Below, in pieces: positions 44,497 to 52,268 of a stretch of DNA of 64,000 nucleotides (the stretch's first letter is position 1; each line of letters opens with the position of its first letter). Under the pieces are notes generated by a model. That model worked only from the letters and a program-made list of their open reading frames with translations. It ran no database searches and was not told the DNA's origin. Position numbers and translations under genes: made by a program. Origin of the DNA: Aquisphaera insulae (lineage in GTDB: Bacteria > Planctomycetota > Planctomycetia > Isosphaerales > Isosphaeraceae); assembly GCF_011064615.1 (NCBI RefSeq), contig NZ_JAALJH010000003.1, positions 124,001-188,000 of the forward strand, in the 5' to 3' direction.

Positions 44497-45236
44497 GATC
44501 GATCGCACTCGTAGTCTCCCACCCACTCGGGCGACGTGAAGAGGTCCTCGTCGAAGAGATCGAAGCCGGCGTTCCCGGGTGCGGCGAGCGCCCGCCGGAC
44601 GTGGTCCGGGCTCGGGATGAGATGCTGCTGGACGTGCAGGGTCACGCTCCGGCTCCCGGGGAAGGCGGCGCCGAGGTGCCGTGCATAGGCCCGGCCCATC
44701 CGGCTCCGGCTCGGTTCCAGGCCCGCCCGCTTCGCCTCCTGGACGTCGGCGAACAGCGCATTGGCCAGGGCGAGCTGCCGCTGGTGTCGCATCCTGGGGC
44801 CGCCCAGCGACCGATCCGGAAGCCGGACCGTCACGTCCGGTCGACCGTCGTCGAACCGGACGACCGCCGTCGCGACCGGCGTCGGCGGCGGCTCCGCGTA
44901 ATACCGATACGCGTACCCCTGATCGACCAGGTCGTGATAGGCCGTGAAGGCGTCCGCGACCCGGCGCTCCAGGGGTGAGGAGGGCGGCACCCCGATGGCC
45001 CCGGCGACCACCGCGGCGACGTGGTAGAGGATTGCCAGGCTCACCACGACCTTCGCCCACCTCGGCCAGGTGGGGGAGACGACGGCTTCCGAGCCCGAAC
45101 CCCCGGCCACGGGACCTGCCTCCGGGCTCGTCCCCCTCGATTCGGCGGCGGGCGTCCGACCAGGCTCCACCACCGCGGGGATCGCGAGCTCATCCGCCCG
45201 CGGCTGCCCTCGTTTCCTCGGCGATCTCGATCCCAT
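44493..45236 (-). CDS. Single-pass membrane protein upstream of HTTM gene (DUF5819-like)
   Basis: The 247-residue protein starts at ATG 45236 (MGSRSPRKRGQPRADELAIP). A disordered N-terminus of about 75 residues precedes one helix (VVVSLAILYHVAAVVAGAIG), and a soluble domain of about 150 residues follows, with YHDLVDQGYAYRYYAEPPPT and RSRMGRAYARHLGAAFPGS. Position next to an HTTM protein is the typical setting of DUF5819-like partners. It could be a periplasmic companion or substrate of the HTTM protein. Promoters should lie in 45237-45617, where no gene is seen. Confidence 0.7.
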   Translation of the reverse strand: MGSRSPRKRGQPRADELAIPAVVEPGRTPAAESRGTSPEAGPVAGGSGSEAVVSPTWPRWAKVVVSLAILYHVAAVVAGAIGVPPSSPLERRVADAFTAYHDLVDQGYAYRYYAEPPPTPVATAVVRFDDGRPDVTVRLPDRSLGGPRMRHQRQLALANALFADVQEAKRAGLEPSRSRMGRAYARHLGAAFPGSRSVTLHVQQHLIPSPDHVRRALAAPGNAGFDLFDEDLFTSPEWVGDYECDRS

Positions 45237-45617
45237 CGGCGCCTCGCGATCCTCAATCACCCTGCCGTTAGCCCGGAGACCGCATCGAGCATAACCCGGC
45301 CGGCCGATCCGGGCGAGGAAACCCGCAGCCTCTGCGTCGTCCGACCAAGATGACCCGCACAATCATTTTATCCAGCCTGTGTCTCCTCACCATTCTGACG
45401 AGTCATGTTGCACGGCCGGGAGTCCGGACTTAGAATTTGACCGTTCTGAGCAAAGATTGCGGACCAGGGCAGATCGCAGGGACAGAGGGCGTGCGCAAGC
45501 TCTGCGGGGCGAGCGATGCCCGGTATTGGCCGGCCATTTCCGAATTCGCAACGGGTTCAGGTGCCGGTTTGGTCGTGCGGCTGCGCGACCCGTTGATCAC
45601 GCACCCGGAGAAAAGAC

Positions 45618-46361
45618 ATGCAAGGGACGATCGTGATGCTGATGGCGCTCAGCGGGCTGGGCTGTCATCACAAGTCGTGTGACGTGACATTTACCCCGTC
45701 GTGCTACAGCGGCGGCTGCTACGGCTCGGACTACTCGACCGTGGTCGAGCCTTCGTGCTACAGCGGCTGCTACGCGGCCAGCTACAGCAGTTGCTACAGC
45801 GGCTGCTACGGCGAGGCCTACGATAGCTGCTACGGCGGCAGCTACGACAGTTGCTACAGCGGACGGAAGCGCTGCGGGCTGTTCGGCGGCCTCTTTAGCT
45901 GCTTCGGGCGGAAGAGCTATGGCGGCGGTGGCGGATGCGGCCTCTTCGGCCGGCATCACAAGTCCTACAGCGACTGCGACTCGTGCTTCCCGGCCAGCTA
46001 CGACAGTTGCTATTCGGGCTGCTACAGCGGCTCGTACGCGGGCGTGTACGGCGACTACTCGCCGGCCGTCTTCGGCTCGAGCATGCCGATCTATGAGACG
46101 CCGATGAGCTCGGGCCAGGGCATGACGACCCCGGCACCGGCCTCGGCCCCCGCCGCCCCGGCCGCGGACAAGCCGACCGCGAAGCCGGCCAAGCCCGAGG
46201 AGACCTCGGCCCCGGTCCCGCCGCTCCCCGGTACGACCACCCCGCCGGCCCCGCCGGTCCCGGGTGCGACCACCCCGCCCGCGCCCGGCGTCCCCACCCC
46301 GCCGGTGCCGTCAATCCCGACCACCCCCGCGGTCCCCGGTACCCCCAAGCCGGCCGTCTGA
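45618..46361 (+). CDS. Cysteine/tyrosine-repeat exported protein with Pro-rich tail
   Basis: The 247-residue product (ATG 45618, GGAG 8 nt upstream) has a short hydrophobic start (MLMALSGLGCHHKSC) that may be a signal with lipid-attached Cys, then about 150 residues built on SCYSG(C)Y units: SCYSGGCY, SCYSGCYAA, SCYSGCYGE, SCYGGS, SCYSGRK and SCYSGCYSGS. Two near-identical CGLFGG/CGLFGR inserts interrupt the array. Residues 165-247 are Pro/Ala/Thr-rich (TTPPAP, PPVPSIP). Such a sequence could form disulfide- or dityrosine-crosslinked envelope material, but no family is recognised. Confidence 0.75.
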   Translation: MQGTIVMLMALSGLGCHHKSCDVTFTPSCYSGGCYGSDYSTVVEPSCYSGCYAASYSSCYSGCYGEAYDSCYGGSYDSCYSGRKRCGLFGGLFSCFGRKSYGGGGGCGLFGRHHKSYSDCDSCFPASYDSCYSGCYSGSYAGVYGDYSPAVFGSSMPIYETPMSSGQGMTTPAPASAPAAPAADKPTAKPAKPEETSAPVPPLPGTTTPPAPPVPGATTPPAPGVPTPPVPSIPTTPAVPGTPKPAV

Positions 46362-46392
46362 GCCTCGTCGCGGGCTCGGCAGAGATTTGCTC

Positions 46393-46426
46393 CCCCCGGC
46401 CGATCCGAACGGGGATCGGCCGGGGG
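46393..46426 (+). terminator. GC-rich hairpin terminator
   Basis: A 14-bp stem (CCCCCGGCCGATCC against GGATCGGCCGGGGG) with a 6-nt loop, 31 nt after the stop of the Cys/Tyr-repeat gene. The following stretch to the glycosyltransferase start contains no gene. Confidence 0.7.
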
Positions 46427-46688
46427 CCGAGAAAAGCGGAGGCGGGCCCAAACCCGCCCTCGCCAAAGCCGCTGGGGGCAGGGCCCTGCCCCGGGCGGTT
46501 TTTGTTGCGCGCGGCAATCGCCTTCCCCTGATTTCTCCGGTTGCTTATCCTGAATTGTCGACCGGCCGCCGCGATTGATCGAGCGGCCGTCGCGCGGGAG
46601 CACATGGGCTCGGGTCCGGGCGACGTCCCCACGCCGGGGCGGAAGCACGCGATCCCCGGGCCGGCCCGGACCGGAGGCCGATCAGGCG

Positions 46689-47576
46689 ATGCACGAGACT
46701 TCCTCGATCGAGACGCCATCATTGCCCGCCGACGGGCCGGGGAGCCCGCCCGCATCGATCCCCGACGTCGAGGGCGACGAACGACGGCGGGAATGGCTCA
46801 TCGAGACCCTGGGCGAGGCCTACTGCCGCAAGCTGGGCGTCTATCGACTCCCGGCGGGCTTCGTCCTCTCCGTCGTCATCCCCGCCTACAACGAGCGGAA
46901 GACGATCCACGAGATCCTCCGCCGCGTCCGGGCGGTCCCCATCCCCAAGCAGATCATCGTCGTGGACGACTGCTCGAAGGACGGCACCCGCGAGATCCTC
47001 CGCGAGATGGCCGAGACCGACGGCGACCTGACCGTCGTCTGTCACGAGGTGAATCGCGGCAAGGGCGCGGCGCTCCGGACCGGGTTCCAGCACGCAACCG
47101 GCGACGTCGTCATCGTCCAGGATGCCGACCTCGAGTACGAGCCCGAGCAGTATCCCGAGCTCCTCCAGCCCATCATCGAGGGCAAGGCCGACGTCGTCTT
47201 CGGATCGCGGTTCATCGGCGAGACCCACCGCGTGCTCTACTTCTGGCACTCGGTCGCCAACCGCGGCCTCACCTTGCTCTCGAACATGTTCACGAACCTG
47301 AATCTCACCGACATGGAAGTCTGCTACAAGCTCTTCCGCCGCGAGATCATCCAGGGGATCGTGCTCAAGAGCGACCGGTTCGGCTTCGAGCCCGAGGTCA
47401 CCGCCAAGGTGGCCCGGCACGAGATCAAGGACGAGGCCGGCCATTCCCGGCTCTGCCGGATCTACGAGATCCCGGTCTCGTACCACGGCCGGACCTACCG
47501 CGAAGGGAAGAAGATCGGCATCAAGGACGGATTCCAGGCGCTCTACTGCATCGTCCGCTACGCCCTCGCCGATTGA
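46689..47576 (+). CDS. Family 2 glycosyltransferase (polyprenol-phosphate sugar type)
   Basis: The 295-residue cytosolic enzyme has the GT-A fold: [20 protein letters not shown] near residue 61, the DXD-like [15 protein letters not shown] near 90, [20 protein letters not shown] near 121 and [14 protein letters not shown] near 143 (metal-binding D-A-D), then GSRFIGE and VCYKLFRRE. The pattern is closest to the dolichol-phosphate mannosyltransferase-like DPM1 group that charges a lipid carrier; no C-terminal membrane helices are present. Sugar and acceptor are unknown. It starts at ATG 46689. Confidence 0.88.
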   Translation: MHETSSIETPSLPADGPGSPPASIPDVEGDERRREWLIETLGEAYCRKLGVYRLPAGFVLSVVIPAYNERKTIHEILRRVRAVPIPKQIIVVDDCSKDGTREILREMAETDGDLTVVCHEVNRGKGAALRTGFQHATGDVVIVQDADLEYEPEQYPELLQPIIEGKADVVFGSRFIGETHRVLYFWHSVANRGLTLLSNMFTNLNLTDMEVCYKLFRREIIQGIVLKSDRFGFEPEVTAKVARHEIKDEAGHSRLCRIYEIPVSYHGRTYREGKKIGIKDGFQALYCIVRYALAD

Positions 47577-47615
47577 CCCGGCGGCCGGCGGCCACCATCG
47601 CCAAAGGGGGACGCC

Positions 47616-48443
47616 ATGCGGCGACCGGATCGACATCGCGCCCGCGATTCCAGGCCCATCCGGGCGATCGCGACGGTGGGCCTGATCGCCGCGATCGCCA
47701 TCGCAGGGGAGGCGTCCGCCCAGGAGCGGCCCGCGGGCCAGCCTGCGGCCAGGGCCAGGGCCGACCGCCCCGGCTTCTACAAGGGCCGGCGGATCGCCGA
47801 CGTCATGTCGTGGGAGGGCGTGGACTGGCTCTTCCGCGAGACCCGCGTGGAGGAGGAACAGCCCGAGGCGATGCTCGATGCGCTCAAGATCCGGCCCGGC
47901 GACACGGTGGCGGACGTCGGCGCCGGGGCCGGGTACCACAGCATTCGCCTGGCACGCCGCGTGGGCGAGAAGGGGACCGTGCTGGCCACCGACGTCCAGC
48001 CCGAGATGATCACCATGCTCGAGCGGAACGCCCGCCAGGCGGGGCTGGCCAACATCAAGCCGCTGCTCTGCACCCAGCGGAACACGAAGCTCCCCGACGG
48101 CAAGGTGGACCTGATCCTGATGGTGGACGTCTACCACGAGGCGACCGACCCGGAGACCCTGCTGAAGGGACTCTTCAAGGCCCTCCGACCCGGCGGCCGA
48201 CTCGTCCTGGTCGAGTTCCGAGGCGAGGACCCGGAGGTCCCCATCAAGCCCGAGCACAAGATGACCCTCAAGCAGGCCCGCCGCGAGGTCGAGCCCCAGG
48301 GCTTCCGATTCGTCGACTCGCACGAGTTCCTCCCCTGGCAGCACGTCATCGTCTTCGAGAAGCCCGAGGACAAGCCGGGGACCGCAAGCCCGAACAACAA
48401 CACGCAGAAGGCCGGGGCGCCGATCGCGACGCCGGGCCGATGA
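47616..48443 (+). CDS. Class I SAM methyltransferase with N-terminal signal sequence
   Basis: The 275-residue protein opens with a basic region and hydrophobic helix (AIATVGLIAAIAIAGEASAQ) that looks like a cleavable signal peptide. The core then shows the SAM-binding motif TVADVGAGAGYHSIRLARRV near residue 95, acidic loop LATDVQPEMI, and motif DLILMVDVYHEATDPE near 165. Such exported-looking methyltransferases form a recognised but puzzling group (COG4798-like). Either the leader is an anchor that keeps the domain cytosolic, or the fold has another role outside. It follows the glycosyltransferase gene by 40 nt. Confidence 0.82.
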   Translation: MRRPDRHRARDSRPIRAIATVGLIAAIAIAGEASAQERPAGQPAARARADRPGFYKGRRIADVMSWEGVDWLFRETRVEEEQPEAMLDALKIRPGDTVADVGAGAGYHSIRLARRVGEKGTVLATDVQPEMITMLERNARQAGLANIKPLLCTQRNTKLPDGKVDLILMVDVYHEATDPETLLKGLFKALRPGGRLVLVEFRGEDPEVPIKPEHKMTLKQARREVEPQGFRFVDSHEFLPWQHVIVFEKPEDKPGTASPNNNTQKAGAPIATPGR

Positions 48444-48468
48444 CCTTACCCTCGGAGGATCCGAAACC

Positions 48469-48987
48469 ATGCCGGGCACGATCATCGCGAGCTATTGCCG
48501 ATGGCTCGAGTACGAGGATGCTGTCCATCGCACGACCCTGGCCTCGTTCGAGACGGTCCCGGTCGACCGACGGGACTCGGCCGAATACCGGCGGGCCGTG
48601 ACGATCCAGGCCCATGTCGTCATCGCCCGCGGCATGTGGCTCCCTCGTCTCGGCGTGATCCCGAGCCCTCCCTTCAGCGTCGCCTCGTTCTTCCCGGAGG
48701 ACGCCGAGCTCCCTCAAGTCGCGGCCAACTGGGAGACGGTGTACGCCCTCTGGAGCGACTACCTCTCCGGCCTCGACGACCCGGCGCTCGATCGCACGTT
48801 CGAGTACCAGAGCCTGGACGGCAAGCGGTTCCGCAACAGCCTCCGTGACGTCCTCGACCAGTTGTACGGCCACTCCTGCTACCATCGCGGCCAGATCGCC
48901 ATGCTGATCCGCGCCGCCGGCGGCAAGCCCGCGATCACGGACTTCATCTACTGGTGCCGCGAGGTTCTGCCCGACGCGGAGGGGTGA
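48469..48987 (+). CDS. DinB family protein
   Basis: The 172-residue four-helix bundle protein has the metal-binding histidine triad of DinB/YfiT proteins in the helices: IQAHVVIARGMW near residue 46 and LYGHSCYHRGQIAMLIRAAG near 130 (two histidines). Such proteins are damage-inducible or thiol transferases of mostly unknown substrate. ATG 48469 follows CGGAGG with a 9-nt spacer. It overlaps no neighbour but is only 25 nt from the methyltransferase stop. Confidence 0.85.
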   Translation: MPGTIIASYCRWLEYEDAVHRTTLASFETVPVDRRDSAEYRRAVTIQAHVVIARGMWLPRLGVIPSPPFSVASFFPEDAELPQVAANWETVYALWSDYLSGLDDPALDRTFEYQSLDGKRFRNSLRDVLDQLYGHSCYHRGQIAMLIRAAGGKPAITDFIYWCREVLPDAEG

Positions 48988-48992
48988 ATCGC

Positions 48993-49415
48993 GTGGGAAT
49001 CCTCAGATCGATCCCGGACGTCGAGGCCTGGCTGGACGCGGATGCGAACGAGTGGACCTCGCTCGATGATCGCGAATACAAGGCCGTCGTCCGCCGCTGG
49101 TCCGACGTGTTCCTGCCCCGCCTGGAAGCGGGATCGCAATTACTATGGGGCGAGAAGGCCATCCTGGACGTGGAATCTCGACTGCCTGCCGCGGTCGTGA
49201 TCCTCAGTGGCACGCGGATCAGATCGCTGGCCAATCTGGGCGGCTGCGGGGCAGCCGTCTATCGGGCTGCAGGGCTCCGACAAATCGATCGCGATCTCGC
49301 GAATGCCAGGGAGTTGATCCTCACGTCCGAGGACCTGACATGGTGCTGCGTCTTCACTCACGAGGCGGGCGCTTTCTCGTCAGAGTGCCTGATCAAAAAT
49401 GTCAACTTAAATTGA
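48993..49415 (+). CDS. Hypothetical protein
   Basis: The 140-residue protein uses GTG 48993 with GGAGG 10 nt upstream. It contains a helical acidic start (GILRSIPDVEAWLDADANEW), then a hydrophobic beta-like region (ESRLPAAVVILSGTRIRSLA) and ends with CVFTHEAGAFSSECLIKNVN. No signal peptide. I see no known family. It follows the DinB gene by 5 nt, so is probably co-transcribed, and its 3' end is less GC-rich than the rest. Confidence 0.6.
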   Translation: MGILRSIPDVEAWLDADANEWTSLDDREYKAVVRRWSDVFLPRLEAGSQLLWGEKAILDVESRLPAAVVILSGTRIRSLANLGGCGAAVYRAAGLRQIDRDLANARELILTSEDLTWCCVFTHEAGAFSSECLIKNVNLN

Positions 49416-49441
49416 AACGTCAGGGCCCGCCGATCCCCCCG

Positions 49442-49921
49442 TCAATCGAGCACCTCGCGGGTCCAGGTGAAGATCCGCCAGTGGATTCCGAAGGCGAACG
49501 CCGCGAGCGTCCCGATGGCGAACCACGCCATCCAGAGGTCGAGCTCGACCAGGGCCGACGGCAGGACGGCGACCCAGGCGACCGGGTAGGCGATGAGGGC
49601 GACGGCCCGGTCGGACCATCGCCGCCGGAACTGGGCCATCGTCGCCGTCAGGGAGAGCACCGTGAACACGCCGGACACCGCGAGCGCCTGGAGGATCGCG
49701 GGGATCGTCAACCCGGGCGGGACCGGCAGGCCGACGATCGCGAATCCGGGGACGAGCTGATCCAGCCAGGGCAACACCAGGGGCGGAACGATCGCCAGGA
49801 ATGCGGCCCCGGCCAGCCAGGAGAACACCGAGGACATCCAGGGAAACCCTTCCGCGTGCCAGCTCCGGCCGGTCGCTTCCCGCGTTCCCGCCCGCGGGCT
49901 TTCGGTCCCCGAATCCACCAT
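49442..49921 (-). CDS. Four-helix membrane protein, unknown function
   Basis: The 159-residue protein starts at ATG 49921 behind GGGGAG. After about 28 polar residues it has four hydrophobic segments (VFSWLAGAAFLAIVPPLVLP, AILQALAVSGVFTVLSL, ALIAYPVAWVAVLPSALVEL, WMAWFAIGTLAAFAFGIHW). It converges on the hypothetical gene at 48993-49415. No family recognised. The gene's upstream region (49922-50087) contains no feature other than possible promoters, and then mobile repeats begin. Confidence 0.7.
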   Translation of the reverse strand: MVDSGTESPRAGTREATGRSWHAEGFPWMSSVFSWLAGAAFLAIVPPLVLPWLDQLVPGFAIVGLPVPPGLTIPAILQALAVSGVFTVLSLTATMAQFRRRWSDRAVALIAYPVAWVAVLPSALVELDLWMAWFAIGTLAAFAFGIHWRIFTWTREVLD

Positions 49922-50087
49922 GAGAAGGCTCCCCGCGCCGGGCCACCTGCGCCACGTGCTCGACCCACACCATGATAACTGTCCGAGGCCCGCCCCGTCA
50001 TCAGAGCCCGTCCCAGGGTTGAACATGAGGCGGCAGCTCCGCGACAATGCAGAGCGGCCCGGATGTCCGTCCTCCCTCATCGTCAAC

Positions 50088-50273
50088 CTAGAGCGCTTCA
50101 CGTTCGGATCAACCACGGGCAAGGAGCGACCGCGCCAGCCGTGGCCACCCCAGGCCGATGCGACGAGCGAGCCCCGTGGGAGCCGGCTCCGTCCGGCGAC
50201 CGGGTGAGCCTTGGCTATCCCCCAGGCTGATGCCACAGGCAAACCCTGTGGAAGCCGGCTCCCAGTCCGCATG
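50088..50273. repeat. MITE-like repeat, copy A (uninterrupted, 3'-truncated)
   Basis: This copy starts CTAGAGCGCTTCACG. Its first 127 bp (50088-50214) are, by eye, identical to the reverse complement of 54106-54232. The rest (50209-50273) matches the reverse complement of 52123-52187 with one difference. At the join it carries the single sequence CCTTGG (50209-50214), the empty insertion site of the ISKra4-type element. It lacks the final 24 bp of the full 210-bp unit. The unit ends are imperfect inverted repeats (TAGAGCGC tips), a MITE-like design with no coding capacity. Confidence 0.8.
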
Positions 50274-50329
50274 TCAGGCGACACTAATTTTGCCCCCCCG
50301 GGACCTGTACTGACCCCCACCTCTGGGAA

Positions 50330-50425
50330 GACATCGAAGGCCAGGAAGACATCGGACATCGAAGTCATCGAAGAGACATCGAAGGCCAGGAGACATCGAA
50401 GGGGACATCGAAGGCCAGGCACCCA
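50330..50425 (+). repeat. Short tandem repeats of GACATCGAAGGCCAGG
   Basis: Three full copies (50330-50345, 50375-50390, 50404-50419) plus several partial copies of the 16-bp unit occur in about 95 bp. Two more copies at 51976-52007 lie in the same orientation beyond the IS630 element, and both arrays end with GCACCCA. They look like a variable-number repeat flanking the IS630 element, not a CRISPR. Confidence 0.7.
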
Positions 50426-50454
50426 GACATCCTCCCCTTGAACAATCCGCGTAC

Positions 50455-51482
50455 CTAAGCGGCCGGCCTCGGTTTTCTTCGACGTCGTGAATGGAGGGAC
50501 ACGGCGTAGTCGCTGAAGGCGTCCTCGACGGCCCTCTGCAACTCCACCTTCGTCTCGTAGGATCGCACCGGCATCCCGTGGTGCTTGATCTGTCGGAAGA
50601 TCGCCTCGATCCGGTTCAGCTCGGGGGCGTAAGCCGGCAGATAGTAGAGATACAATCCCGAGCGGGCCAGGGACGGCCGTGCCCGCCGGACCACGTCGCT
50701 GGTGTGGAAGCTAGCGTTGTCCAGGACCACTACCCGAGGCACCCGCGCCGGCGGCAGGGCGCGGAGGAATGCCAGCAGGTCGTACGAGTCCCACGTCCGT
50801 CCGGCCGTGAACGCCTCCAGGCGCGGGGGCCCGTACAGTCGATAGGCGGCCAGGGCGTTGATACGCCGGCCCTGAGGCGCCTCGTGGGGCACGAGCTTGC
50901 GGGCCCCGGGCAGGGACCAGGAGTAGGAGCTCGGCAATGTCGGCGAGAAGCCGCACTCGTCGAGGTAATAGAGCCTCAGGCGGCCGGCGGCCGCTTTTTT
51001 TTCAAGTTGTCGAGCACGTGCCGGGCCCGGGCGACCTTCGCCGGGTCCTGCTTGTGCCGCAGCGAATCGGCCGTGCGGCGCCAGCCGGCCCCCATGCCGC
51101 CGAGGTAGCGACGGACCTGCCGCGGGCTCAAGTCCACGCCCCGCTCGGAGAGGGCCGCGGCGAGCTGGCGGCTGGTCCAGGTGCGGGCCTCGCCGAGGCA
51201 TTCGCGGAGCAGGCCCTCGACCGCCTCGCGGCGGCCGTGGTCCGGCGGCGGGCCGGTCCGCTTGGGATGGAGTGAGGGGACTCCCCTGGCCTGGAAATCC
51301 TTCAGGACGCCGCGTACGGTCGCGGTGCAGTAACCCGTGTGGGATGCGATCCGGGCCGGCGCCCAGGCGACCGAGGACAGCAGGACCATCTCCAGGCGGT
51401 CGCGGACGCGGGGCGGCAGATCGGTGCGGCGCAGCGACTTGAGCTCGCCGCGAGTGGCTTCGTCGAGATGTACGAGGATCAT
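50455..51482 (-). CDS. IS630 transposase made by programmed -1 frameshift
   Basis: Reading frame A (51482 to 50976, 168 residues, MILVHLDEATRGELKSLRRT) encodes the N-terminal helix-turn-helix half; frame B continues to 50455 with the catalytic half. Frame B has YYLDECGFSP, VVLDNASFHTSD and YAPELNRIEAIFRQIKHHG, the three IS630 acidic residues. A run of eight A on the coding strand followed directly by a hairpin makes a -1 shift the natural way to join them, giving a protein of about 340 residues. All key residues are intact, so the element may be functional. Confidence 0.88.
50980..51002 (-). other. Programmed -1 frameshift signal
   Basis: On the coding (minus) strand, A8 at 51002-50995 is followed immediately by GCGGCC GCC GGCCGC (50994-50980), a perfect 6-bp hairpin. 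Frame A ends soon after (50976) while frame B enters at the slip site. Reading shifts from LKKK in frame A to KKAAAGRLRLYYLDECGF in frame B. Confidence 0.85.
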
Positions 51483-51643
51483 ACATCATTATACGGACGA
51501 CCACCGGTGAAGACAAACCTTGGCCAGGTGCTTAGAGCGATTATCTCAGCTCGACGCACGGATCAATCGTGACAGTGGGGTGCTTGGTCCGCCTACAATG
51601 TGGGGGGAGCGAAAAAAGTAACGAATCTGACTCGAGGAGGATA

Positions 51644-51961
51644 ATGATGGACAGAGCTAATTTCTCCAAGATAGTCTCACTTTACGAGTCCGGGTTGGTC
51701 ACGGCGCCGGAATTCGCCGATTCTCTGCTTCGTCGCATGACAAACTGTTAAAATTTAGATTCTGTGACAGTTTCACATTTTGAATTGGTTCCCGACGAGG
51801 TGATGCGAAAACATCGGGAGCAGCTCGCGAAAATCCGAGATGCAGATTTTCATTGGATTCCGTTTCTTCTTACATCATTGGAGAATCGTAGCGAGCCGCC
51901 GGACTATCCGGAGAAGTTGCGGAGAATCTGTTCCCTTTTCGGGCTAGAGGGCGGAAAGTGA
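51644..51961 (+). pseudogene. Low-GC gene with internal stop codon
   Basis: ATG 51644 (GAGGAGG upstream) opens MMDRANFSKIVSLYESGLVT, which hits TAA at 51749-51751 after 35 codons; the same frame then continues for another 70 residues with coherent sequence (HFELVPDEVMRKHREQLAKI and DADFHWIPFLLTSLENRSEP) to TGA near 51961. The two parts look like one small cytosolic protein broken by a nonsense mutation. Codon use is much AT-richer than the neighbourhood, consistent with foreign origin. It lies between the IS630 and ISKra4-type elements. Two separate small genes are the less likely alternative. Confidence 0.6.
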
Positions 51962-51975
51962 GTAGCCGTTCACGG

Positions 51976-52013
51976 GACATCGAAGGCCAGGGACATCGAA
52001 GGCCAGGCACCCA
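51976..52013 (+). repeat. Two tandem copies of GACATCGAAGGCCAGG
   Basis: Copies at 51976-51991 and 51992-52007 followed by GCACCCA, matching the array at 50330-50425. Together the arrays bracket the IS630 element and the broken low-GC gene. No gene is seen in 52014-52098. Confidence 0.7.
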
Positions 52014-52098
52014 AAGGGACACCTCCCTGAGCCGGGCCTCGAGCGCCTGCCTGTCTTCCCGTTTCTGCACCTCCCGGATGACGGAGCGCAGAGACTCG

Positions 52099-52187
52099 CT
52101 AGAGCGCGTAACGCTTGGATCGCATGCGGACTGGGAGCCGGCTTCCACAGGGTTTGCCTGTGGCATCAGCCCGGGGGATAGCCAAGG
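52099..52187. repeat. MITE-like repeat, copy 2, left part (B), interrupted by ISKra4-type element
   Basis: 89 bp from CTAGAGCGC to the target sequence CCAAGG (52182-52187). It matches the reverse complement of the right portion of copy A (one difference over the shared 65 bp). The rest of this copy resumes at 54106 after the inserted element, so 52099-52187 plus 54106-54232 is one 210-bp repeat once the element and one target copy are removed. Confidence 0.8.
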
Positions 52188-52268
52188 CGGGTGTGACCGA
52201 GGAATGATGTTGCCCCTGGGGTGTTGCTGAGGTAGCGTCAGGCTTCCCCCTGCTCAAGGAGCCTGACG

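Larger units (their letters stand above)
50453..51537 (-). mobile_element. IS630-family element
   Basis: About 1.1 kb with a frameshifted IS630 transposase pair. The likely ends share a partial inverted repeat (CTAAGC..C.GGCC at 50455-50468 and its complement near 51521-51534). A TA precedes the left end, as expected for the family, but a matching TA at the right end is not clear, so the exact borders are approximate. Confidence 0.65.

Noticed and set aside
50330..50425. CRISPR array
   Set aside because: The 16-bp units are tandem or separated by partial copies, spacers are not uniform, and no cas genes are present.
50453..51537. Exact IS630 target duplication
   Set aside because: A TA is visible at the left but not at the matching right position, so I do not assert a target site duplication.
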